Source of the DNA: Lachnospiraceae bacterium UBA7225
GTDB taxonomy: Bacteria; Bacillota; Clostridia; Lachnospirales; Lachnospiraceae
Assembly: GCA_002473385.1 (NCBI GenBank)
Contig: DKTR01000008.1
Coordinates: 3,555-14,404 of the forward strand
Direction of reading: 5' to 3'
DNA: 10,850 nucleotides
This document shows positions 1 through 4,714 of this stretch, one piece after another (positions within the stretch are counted from its first letter, which is position 1; each line of letters begins with the position of its first letter). The translations under genes were made by a program, and so were the position numbers. The notes under the pieces were generated by a model. That model was not told the origin of the DNA and did not search any database. It saw only the letters and a list, made by a program, of their open reading frames with translations.

Positions 1-548
1 CGCTCCGCCTTCATCTGCTTCTCCATCGCTTCCTGGATAGCTGCCGGCGGAATAATGCTCTTCAGCTCGACACGGTTAACCTTGATACCCCAGGGATCCG
101 TTGCCAGATCAAGTGCCGCGCGCATTTTTGTATTGATTACATCTCTTGAGGTGAGTGTTTCGTCCAGCTCCAGCTCGCCGACAATGTTTCGCAGAGTGGT
201 CGCCGTCAGATTCTCAATTGCCATGATCGGATTCTCCACGCCGTATGCGTAAAGCTTCGGATCAGTAATCTGGAAAAACACAATGGTGTCGATCCGCATG
301 GTTACGTTATCTTTTGTAATAACCGGCTGCGGAGCAAAATCTACTACCTGCTCCTTCAGAAGCACTTTGCGTGCTACCCGGTCGATGAGCGGTACTTTAA
401 AATGGATTCCCACTCCCCAGGTCGTCTGATATCCGCCCAGGCGCTCAATAACATAACCGTAAGCCTGCGGCACTACCTTCACGCAGGATGTCAGAAGCAA
501 AAGTACAATCAAAATCAATGCCAGAATAATTCCTATACTCATACCCAT
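1..548 (-). CDS. Stomatin/SPFH (band 7) membrane protein, partial at window edge
   Basis: The first 182 codons are present and the C-terminus lies beyond the left edge. Residues about 5-22 form one hydrophobic segment, followed by the family-typical stretch VVPQAYGYVIERLG and then a band-7/SPFH domain. Recognisable parts are FKVPLIDRV, QPVITKDNVTMRIDTIVFFQI, the DPxLYAYGVENP region and the late TDPWGIKVNRVELKSI segment leading into IPPAAIQEAMEKQMKAER, where the coiled-coil part normally starts. The family forms membrane-anchored oligomeric scaffolds in lipid microdomains and is often paired with NfeD proteins. Here the partner lies directly upstream with only 2 nt between its stop and this start. 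ATG at 548 is chosen over ATG at 542 because a GAGAGGG ribosome binding site lies about 7 nt before it. The family call is firm; the cellular role here is inferred. The LTSC sequence at the end of the hydrophobic segment resembles a lipobox. Confidence 0.93.
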   Translation of the reverse strand, partial: MGMSIGIILALILIVLLLLTSCVKVVPQAYGYVIERLGGYQTTWGVGIHFKVPLIDRVARKVLLKEQVVDFAPQPVITKDNVTMRIDTIVFFQITDPKLYAYGVENPIMAIENLTATTLRNIVGELELDETLTSRDVINTKMRAALDLATDPWGIKVNRVELKSIIPPAAIQEAMEKQMKAE

Positions 549-550
549 AT

Positions 551-988
551 TTATACCCTCTCTTTCTCTTTTACAATCAGTTTTACGCCCTCTATCGCGG
601 CAATCTGCACGGTACTGCCCGCCTTAATGGTGTGTTTGTCATCCACAGAGCGTGCTGTCCATTCCTGTCCGCGCACCTGCGCTCTCCCGGTACTCTGCAG
701 ATTATCGATGGTCTCTGTGACACTTGCAGTCTGCCCGATCAATCCGTCTACGTTCGTTGGCTCATGTCTGCGATTGACATAACGTACTGCAAACGGTCTG
801 GTAAACAGCAGCAGTATAAAGGAGACTGTCAGAAATACGCCGCACTGTACCCACAGCTTCGCACCAAGCATGCAGACCACCATCGCGGCAATCGCGCCGC
901 CGGCAAACCATATGGTCGTCAGCCCCATCGTAATCACCTCTATGACGAGAAGCAGGGCAAACAAGACCAGCCAGTATATCGGTTCCAT
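551..988 (-). CDS. Short NfeD-family membrane protein
   Basis: This 145-aa protein has two or three N-terminal membrane segments (from EPIYWLVLFALLLVIEVI to about residue 65, ending FILLLFTRP). A short basic/acidic linker (YVNRRHEPTN) leads to a C-terminal OB-fold domain of about 60 residues, with the characteristic GLIGQTASVTE start and the GRAQVRGQEWTARS strand pair. The length and layout match short NfeD proteins that lack the ClpP-like protease domain; such proteins act with stomatin/flotillin-type partners in membrane organisation. The stomatin gene follows after 2 nt, so the two are almost certainly co-transcribed and translationally coupled. A start at 1006 is possible by frame, but a GGGAGG site lies 6 nt before ATG 988, and the extra six residues would be encoded by that site. 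Family call firm, role inferred. Confidence 0.92.
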   Translation of the reverse strand: MEPIYWLVLFALLLVIEVITMGLTTIWFAGGAIAAMVVCMLGAKLWVQCGVFLTVSFILLLFTRPFAVRYVNRRHEPTNVDGLIGQTASVTETIDNLQSTGRAQVRGQEWTARSVDDKHTIKAGSTVQIAAIEGVKLIVKEKERV

Positions 989-994
989 AGAAAT

Positions 995-1000
995 CCTCCC
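995..1000 (-). promoter_or_regulatory. Ribosome binding site that fixes the NfeD start
   Basis: On the minus strand GGGAGG lies 6 nt before ATG 988. The upstream in-frame ATG at 1006 has no comparable site, so the shorter protein is preferred. Confidence 0.75.
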
Positions 1001-1022
1001 TTCCATGTGTGCCTATGTGGTT

Positions 1023-1051
1023 ATTATACACCAAAGGATATGGAAGGTAAA
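1023..1051 (-). promoter_or_regulatory. Sigma-A-like promoter of the nfeD-stomatin pair
   Basis: Reading the minus strand, TTTACC (1051-1046), a 17-bp spacer and a perfect TATAAT (1028-1023). This puts the transcript start near 1016, roughly 28 nt before ATG 988. The promoter lies after the repeat element and terminator of the preceding hydrolase gene, so the pair forms its own transcription unit. Confidence 0.7.
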
Positions 1052-1087
1052 TAAAAATTTTGTGGTGTTAAACCCAGCCTCAAACAT

Positions 1088-1162
1088 ATGCAGGCATGGC
1101 TTCTCTTTACTCCGTCATGCTAAACTCGAGAACTACGTTCTCTCGTTTGGGACGTTCGTCCC
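1088..1162. repeat. Structured repeat unit A (direct repeat of unit B)
   Basis: This 75-nt unit matches 1251-1325 with only three differences (1093, 1099, 1103). On the plus strand it contains ATGC-AG-GCAT, then GCATGGC with GTCATGC (7 bp including one G-T pair, 13-nt loop), then GAGAAC-TAC-GTTCTC (1128-1142) flanked by AAAC and GTTT that also pair, then GGGAC-GTTC-GTCCC (1149-1162). Four hairpins in 75 nt is far beyond chance. Confidence 0.85.
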
Positions 1163-1172
1163 TTTCCTTCCG

Positions 1173-1225
1173 CCGTGCACACTCAGGAACTTCGTTCCTT
1201 CGTTTATGGGCATACGCCCAATAAA
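1173..1225. repeat. Diverged structured repeat unit C with compensatory stem changes
   Basis: This unit aligns with the second half of units A and B: CTC, hairpin, TCGTTT, hairpin, then ATAAA as in B. The first stem is AGGAAC-TTC-GTTCCT (1185-1199) where A and B have GAGAAC-TAC-GTTCTC. The second is TGGGC-ATAC-GCCCA (1207-1220) where B has TGGGAC-GTTC-GTCCCA. Both arms changed together, so pairing is kept while sequence is not. Confidence 0.7.
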
Positions 1226-1250
1226 GCCCACAATTCAAGCTTTTGCTTTC

Positions 1251-1325
1251 ATGCAAGCATGACTTTTCTTTACTCCGTCATGCTAAACTCGAGAACTACG
1301 TTCTCTCGTTTGGGACGTTCGTCCC
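1251..1325. repeat. Structured repeat unit B (direct repeat of unit A)
   Basis: This is the second near-identical 75-nt copy, 163 bp from unit A. It has ATGC-AA-GCAT, a perfect GCATGAC/GTCATGC stem around a 13-nt pyrimidine-rich loop, GAGAAC-TAC-GTTCTC with outer AAAC/GTTT pairing, and TGGGAC-GTTC-GTCCCA. It ends about 9 nt before the terminator stem of the hydrolase gene. Confidence 0.85.
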
Positions 1326-1326
1326 A

Positions 1327-1390
1327 TAAAAATACCGCCATGTGCGGATATTTGCGTGCAAGCACGCATATCCTCCATGACGGTCTTTTT
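1327..1390 (-). terminator. Strong terminator after the cell-wall hydrolase gene, probably bidirectional
   Basis: The outer arms ACCGTCATG and CATGGCGGT (1384-1376 and 1342-1334, one G-T pair) enclose GGATAT/ATATCC and an inner GCGTGC-TT-GCACGC. On the minus strand it begins 20 nt after the hydrolase stop and is followed by ATTTTTA. On the plus strand the same stem is followed by CTTTTT (1385-1390), so it could also stop transcription running the other way. Confidence 0.8.
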
Positions 1391-1404
1391 GCATGACTCA
1401 TTGT

Positions 1405-2739
1405 TTAATAAAATTGATGGTCGCCGATTTTTTGTCCCTGGCCGCTTCCGGTGTTGAAGTAGAGGGCGCCTCCTACCGTACCTTCTCCGTTGAGTGCTGC
1501 AACTGCTGCGTCGTAGCAGTCCTGCGGAGCGCTGCCGATTACCTGGTCGAGCCAGCCGGAACCTGCCGGTGTGAACTGACCGCTCTCGTAGATAACACCT
1601 GAGATACTGTCTGCAAAGGAGGAGCTGCTGACACGGTTCATAACAACCTGACCGACTGCAATTTTTCCTTCCTCGCTCTGATTTCCTGCCTCACAGTAGA
1701 TGAGCGCTGCCAGAAGATCCACATCACTCGCGGCATAGTTTGTATCAGTGGAACCGTCTGCCTCGGTGGACGGATCTATATATTCATCTCCGCCGAGACC
1801 ATCATCCTCGTCTTCATCCCAGACACCGTCTTCTACGTATGTATCATCTTCAGTGTCTCCATCACTCCAGTCTTCGGTTTCTACATAGCCTTCGGTCTCA
1901 ATTTCAGCTTCTGTCTCCACATAGCCTCCGGTTTCCGGATAACTGTAGTCTGTATCATTCTCCGTCTCTACATAACTTTCCGTTTCTTCATAACTGTAGT
2001 CTGTATCGTTTCCGTTTTCTACATAGCCTTCTGTTTCTTCATAACTGTAGTCTGTATCGTTTTCGGTTTCTATATAAGGCTCCGTTTCCACATAGCTGTA
2101 ATCTGTATAGCTCTCTGCCTGCACAGCGCTTTCCGTCTGGACCGGAGCGTCCTGCACGGTCTCTGTCTGCACCGGAACGTCATATGCATCGGTGGAAATC
2201 GCTGTATCGAGCACCATCGTCATCTCTACATCCTCTGCTGCCACATACGCCGTACTGCCGTCTACGAGCCGGATCTCCACCCAGTTTGCGGTGCTGCCGG
2301 TCACCTCATAGCCTTCGCCCTCATCCAGAGAGCCGATAACGGAAGCTAAATTTTCGTAATCTGCAAATATATTTACACCGTCATAATTGGCAACCGCACC
2401 GGGAACACCATAAATGGATTTTAACTGTTCTGCAGTATCTCCAAATGCGAGATAATCTGTTTTTACATATCCGGAAACATTTCCGGACTCGATCAGTGCC
2501 CAGTCCTCATCCATACTGCGCACAATCACTCCCGCCGCACCCGGAACAAAACCAATTACTTTGCTGTCCCCGGACGCTGATTCGCGAATCAGAAGATCTG
2601 TTTCTACATTTGCAACAGCAATATTTTTGCCTCCACATTTATCTGCAGCAGTGGATGCGGATGCCGCACCGCCTATCGCCGCAACGAACGTAAGCGAGGA
2701 TACAGTTGTGCAGATAACCTGTTTCATTCGTCTTTTCAT
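1405..2739 (-). CDS. Secreted cell-wall hydrolase: signal peptide, two SH3 domains, acidic repeat linker, SleB/CwlJ-type catalytic domain
   Basis: The 444-aa product starts with a signal peptide (basic KRRMK, hydrophobic core, AASAS cleavage region). Two bacterial SH3-like domains follow (about residues 40-98 and 115-172, VNIFADYEN in the second), which usually bind peptidoglycan. Residues about 180-335 are a very acidic low-complexity linker with four 17-residue repeats. The last 105 residues are a Hydrolase_2 (SleB/CwlJ) domain: LLAALIYCEAGNQ with the presumed catalytic Glu, the helix VGQVVMNRV, then ALYFNTG and a terminal GDHQFY. The family cleaves peptidoglycan, in SleB as a lytic transglycosylase acting on spore cortex. 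Whether this one acts in germination or in growing cells cannot be told, but the SH3 domains and linker suggest wall work in vegetative cells. ATG 2739 is 12 nt from AGGAGG; TTG 2745 at 6 nt is an alternative start that adds two residues. It has its own promoter and terminator. Confidence 0.92.
   Translation of the reverse strand: MKRRMKQVICTTVSSLTFVAAIGGAASASTAADKCGGKNIAVANVETDLLIRESASGDSKVIGFVPGAAGVIVRSMDEDWALIESGNVSGYVKTDYLAFGDTAEQLKSIYGVPGAVANYDGVNIFADYENLASVIGSLDEGEGYEVTGSTANWVEIRLVDGSTAYVAAEDVEMTMVLDTAISTDAYDVPVQTETVQDAPVQTESAVQAESYTDYSYVETEPYIETENDTDYSYEETEGYVENGNDTDYSYEETESYVETENDTDYSYPETGGYVETEAEIETEGYVETEDWSDGDTEDDTYVEDGVWDEDEDDGLGGDEYIDPSTEADGSTDTNYAASDVDLLAALIYCEAGNQSEEGKIAVGQVVMNRVSSSSFADSISGVIYESGQFTPAGSGWLDQVIGSAPQDCYDAAVAALNGEGTVGGALYFNTGSGQGQKIGDHQFY
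1906..2109 (-). repeat. Four 51-bp in-frame tandem repeats in the hydrolase linker
   Basis: Four consecutive 17-codon units encode variants of DTDYSYEETEGYVENGN. The DNA is also similar between units (each starts on the plus strand near ACTGTAGTCTGTAT), pointing to recent duplication and possible length variation between strains. The units are rich in Asp, Glu, Thr and Tyr. Confidence 0.85.
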
Positions 2740-2750
2740 AATCAATAATA

Positions 2751-2757
2751 ACCTCCT
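2751..2757 (-). promoter_or_regulatory. Ribosome binding site of the hydrolase gene
   Basis: AGGAGGT on the minus strand. Its distance is 5 nt to TTG 2745 and 11 nt to ATG 2739, so it leaves the start between these two open. Confidence 0.7.
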
Positions 2758-2762
2758 ATATG

Positions 2763-2795
2763 CAAACAGGTTTGCCTGTAATTTTCACCTGTTTG
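2763..2795 (-). promoter_or_regulatory. Competing hairpins in the hydrolase mRNA leader
   Basis: In the leader, CAAACAGGT (2795-2787) can pair perfectly with ACCTGTTTG (2771-2763). The same downstream arm can instead form ACAGG-CAAA-CCTGT (2779-2766). Both structures end a few nucleotides before the ribosome binding site. Regulation is only inferred. Confidence 0.4.
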
Positions 2796-2797
2796 TT

Positions 2798-2807
2798 ACA
2801 AATTTGT
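2798..2807. promoter_or_regulatory. Palindrome near the hydrolase transcript start (possible operator)
   Basis: ACAAATTTGT is a perfect 10-bp palindrome about 10-20 bp downstream of the predicted start of transcription. GTTAAC occurs at 2806-2811 and again at 2837-2842 inside the promoter spacer, 31 bp (about three turns) apart. A repressor site is possible but unproven. Confidence 0.25.
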
Positions 2808-2825
2808 TAACTTTATTACGCAATC

Positions 2826-2854
2826 ATTTTATAACAGTTAACATTCTTTGTCAA
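2826..2854 (-). promoter_or_regulatory. Sigma-A promoter of the hydrolase gene
   Basis: On the minus strand a perfect TTGACA (2854-2849), a 17-bp spacer and TAAAAT (2831-2826). This predicts a leader of roughly 80 nt before the hydrolase start. The promoter lies directly after the terminator of the RNA methyltransferase gene. Confidence 0.8.
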
Positions 2855-2863
2855 TAGGGAGAT

Positions 2864-2898
2864 TAAAAAAACGGCAGCCAAAAATATCAGCCGCCGTT
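2864..2898 (-). terminator. Rho-independent terminator closing the dnaE-pfkA-methyltransferase unit
   Basis: Arms AACGGCGGCT (2898-2889) and GGCTGCCGTT (2879-2870) make a 10-bp stem with two G-T pairs and a 9-nt loop, running into seven T. The left arm lies in the last codons of the methyltransferase gene and its stop codon is in the loop. Confidence 0.85.
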
Positions 2899-3666
2899 TC
2901 TCTGTCTTTTTGCTTCAAACATCAATACTGCTGCGGAAACCGCTGCGTTAAGCGATTCTACTTCTCCGGACATAGAAATTTTCACTCTGGCATCCGCCTT
3001 TTTTGCCAGCTCCCCGGTGAGACCTTTTCCCTCATTTCCGATCATAAATGCGCATCCCTTCCGATAATCCTGCCCGGTATACTCGCTGCTTCCCTGCAGA
3101 TGCGCCGCATAAGTACGGATACCGCACTTTCCAAGACGCTCCAGAACCGGCGCAAAATCCTTTACATACAGAAAAGGCATACGGTAAATGGAGCCCATGG
3201 TAGAGCGGATAGTTTTGGGATTGTAAATATCCGCCGTGCCGCTGCTCATGATAATTCCTGCCGCTCCCGCCGCTTCCGCGGTGCGGAAAATGGTGCCAAG
3301 ATTTCCCGGATCCTGAATATCTTCCAGAAGCAAAAGCATGGGATTGTCTCCCCGCAGCATCTCCGGCAGTGTATATTCCTGCTGCCGGATCAGGCACAAG
3401 ATTCCCTGCGGCGTTTTCGTATCGGACGTAGACGCAAAAACGCGGTCTGTCACAATTTCCGGTTCCCCGCCCTTTAGCAGCGCACGGTTTTCCTCTTTTT
3501 CATAAAAGCTCTCAGATACATAGGTTTTTACTATGCGATTCCCGGGCGTTTCGCGATACATACGGATCCCCTCCGCCACAAAAAGCCCCTGTTCTCTGCG
3601 CACCTTCGCTTTTGTAAGAAGCTGCACAAGATTTCTTATCTGCTTATTTGATGTACTGTTAATCAT
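2887..3666 (-). CDS. SpoU/TrmH-family RNA 2'-O-methyltransferase
   Basis: This 259-aa protein has an N-terminal substrate-binding domain (MINSTSNKQIRNLVQLLTKA, then the GLFVAEGIRM strand of the L30e-like fold) and a C-terminal SPOUT knot domain. The three SpoU motifs are present: DPGNLGTIFRTAEA (about residues 119-132), MIGNEGKGL (208-216) and ISMSGEVESLNAAVSAA (230-246). Enzymes of this type use S-adenosylmethionine to methylate ribose in rRNA or tRNA; the RlmB/YsgA-like layout suggests 23S rRNA, but the target site cannot be read from sequence. The start is ATG 3666, 2 nt after the pfkA stop with no good ribosome binding site, so translation probably depends on coupling to pfkA. An in-frame extension to 3699 would overlap pfkA and is not family-like. 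Confidence 0.92.
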   Translation of the reverse strand: MINSTSNKQIRNLVQLLTKAKVRREQGLFVAEGIRMYRETPGNRIVKTYVSESFYEKEENRALLKGGEPEIVTDRVFASTSDTKTPQGILCLIRQQEYTLPEMLRGDNPMLLLLEDIQDPGNLGTIFRTAEAAGAAGIIMSSGTADIYNPKTIRSTMGSIYRMPFLYVKDFAPVLERLGKCGIRTYAAHLQGSSEYTGQDYRKGCAFMIGNEGKGLTGELAKKADARVKISMSGEVESLNAAVSAAVLMFEAKRQRNGG

Positions 3667-3668
3667 AA

Positions 3669-4643
3669 TTACACCGAAAGGGCATATGCCACTTCCCACA
3701 TATATTCCGGAAGCTCCTTCTGCATTGCCAGTGCCTCATCAATATCAAAATCGGTAAAATCGCCATGGCGGTATCCAACCACACGGTTTGTCTTGCCTGC
3801 ACAGAGCAGATCTACCGCATATGCACCCATCATAGAAGCATACACACGGTCTTTACAGGTCGGGCTGCCACCGCGCTGCATATGCCCCAGAATGGTCGCC
3901 CGCGTCTCGACACCGGTCGCCGCCTCAATACGGCGTGCCATGGATGTAGAATGACCGATCCCCTCCGCATTGATAATAATGTGATGCTTCTTGCCGCGCT
4001 TTCTGTTTTTCAGGATATTATTGATCAGCTTCTGCTCGTCATAATCGTATTTTTCCGGCACCAGAATATCCTCTGCACCGTTCGCAATGCCGCAATACAG
4101 GGCAATATAGCCCGCATGTCTGCCCATTACCTCAATAATACTGCATCTTTCATGGGAAGTAGAGGTATCACGCACCTTGTCGATTGCCTCCATAGCCGTG
4201 TTGATCGCCGTATCAAACCCTATCGTATACTCGGTACAGGCAATATCCAGATCGATGGTACCCGGGACGCCGATGGTGTTGATGCCAAGTCCCGCCAGCT
4301 TCTGCGCGCCCGCGAAGGAGCCGTCGCCGCCGATCACCACCAGACCTTCAATACCGTGCTTGCGGCAGATCTCCGCACCGAGCTTCTGTCCTTCTTCCGT
4401 GCGGAACTCCGAGCAGCGTGCCGTTCCGAGAATAGTACCGCCGCGTGAGATCGTATCAGACACATCCCGCGCTGTAAGATCACGGATTTCTTCATTCAGA
4501 AGTCCGCTGTATCCTCTGTAAATGCCCTTTACCTTTTTTCCATTATATATGGCTTTTCTGACTACCGCACGGATTGCTGCATTCATGCCGGACGCATCGC
4601 CGCCGCTTGTCAGTACACCAATGGTGTTTACCTCTTTTGCCAT
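3669..4643 (-). CDS. pfkA: ATP-dependent 6-phosphofructokinase
   Basis: The enzyme phosphorylates fructose 6-phosphate to fructose 1,6-bisphosphate, the committed step of glycolysis, in the cytosol. At 324 aa it has the normal length of the bacterial homotetrameric form. Visible signatures are LTSGGDASGMNAAIR (12-25), LGTAR (72-76), IGGDGS (104-109), PGTID with catalytic Asp131, MGRHAG (173-178) and HMQRGGSP (254-261). Gly108 in GGDGS marks it as ATP- rather than pyrophosphate-dependent. Two positions differ from the E. coli type: GGDASG instead of GGDAPG and TIDLD instead of TIDND. GGAGGG lies 7 nt before ATG 4643. The gene follows dnaE by 67 nt without a terminator, and an internal promoter is possible. 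Confidence 0.97.
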   Translation of the reverse strand: MAKEVNTIGVLTSGGDASGMNAAIRAVVRKAIYNGKKVKGIYRGYSGLLNEEIRDLTARDVSDTISRGGTILGTARCSEFRTEEGQKLGAEICRKHGIEGLVVIGGDGSFAGAQKLAGLGINTIGVPGTIDLDIACTEYTIGFDTAINTAMEAIDKVRDTSTSHERCSIIEVMGRHAGYIALYCGIANGAEDILVPEKYDYDEQKLINNILKNRKRGKKHHIIINAEGIGHSTSMARRIEAATGVETRATILGHMQRGGSPTCKDRVYASMMGAYAVDLLCAGKTNRVVGYRHGDFTDFDIDEALAMQKELPEYMWEVAYALSV

Positions 4644-4659
4644 TTTGAAGCCCTCCTTC

Positions 4660-4675
4660 GCAAATTACGATTTGC
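4660..4675 (-). promoter_or_regulatory. Small hairpin abutting the pfkA ribosome binding site
   Basis: GCAAAT-CGTA-ATTTGC is a perfect 6-bp inverted repeat with a tetraloop. In the mRNA it ends one or two nucleotides before GAAGGAGGG. It may be an operator or an mRNA structure affecting initiation; function unproven. Confidence 0.35.
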
Positions 4676-4685
4676 CTCTGCCCAT

Positions 4686-4714
4686 AGTGTAATGCATTTT
4701 GTACGCATTTTCAA
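4686..4714 (-). promoter_or_regulatory. Possible internal promoter for pfkA
   Basis: TTGAAA (4714-4709, overlapping the dnaE stop codon), a 17-bp spacer and TACACT (4691-4686). The -35 box is good and the -10 box is weak. It would allow pfkA to be expressed more strongly than dnaE. Confidence 0.4.

Larger units (their letters stand above)
1052..1333. other. Gene-free interval holding a structured repeat element
   Basis: No convincing gene is seen between the terminator of the hydrolase gene and the nfeD promoter. The interval is dominated by short perfect hairpins arranged as three related units (A, C, B), described separately. Open frames across it run through the inverted repeats on the strand opposite to all genes here and have no recognisable protein content. 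I cannot assign the element to a known RNA or mobile-element family. Confidence 0.65.

Noticed and set aside
1088..1325. CRISPR array or insertion-sequence remnant
   Set aside because: There are only two near-identical units, much longer than CRISPR repeats, with no set of equal spacers, and no transposase, clear terminal inverted repeats or target duplication.
870..1396. Overlapping plus-strand open frames through the repeat region
   Set aside because: They run through inverted repeats, include parts antisense to nfeD, and have no domain or convincing start. Similar peptides from A and B only reflect the repeated DNA.
1740..2339. 199-aa open frame on the plus strand rich in Leu, His, Arg and Ser
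   Set aside because: It is the mirror of the repeat linker and SH3 part of the hydrolase gene; its low complexity reflects the acidic repeats read backwards, and no ribosome binding site or domain is seen.
2746..2825. c-di-AMP (ydaO-type) riboswitch before the cell-wall hydrolase
   Set aside because: Such riboswitches often precede wall hydrolases, but the predicted leader of about 80 nt is too short for that fold and I could not find its conserved core.
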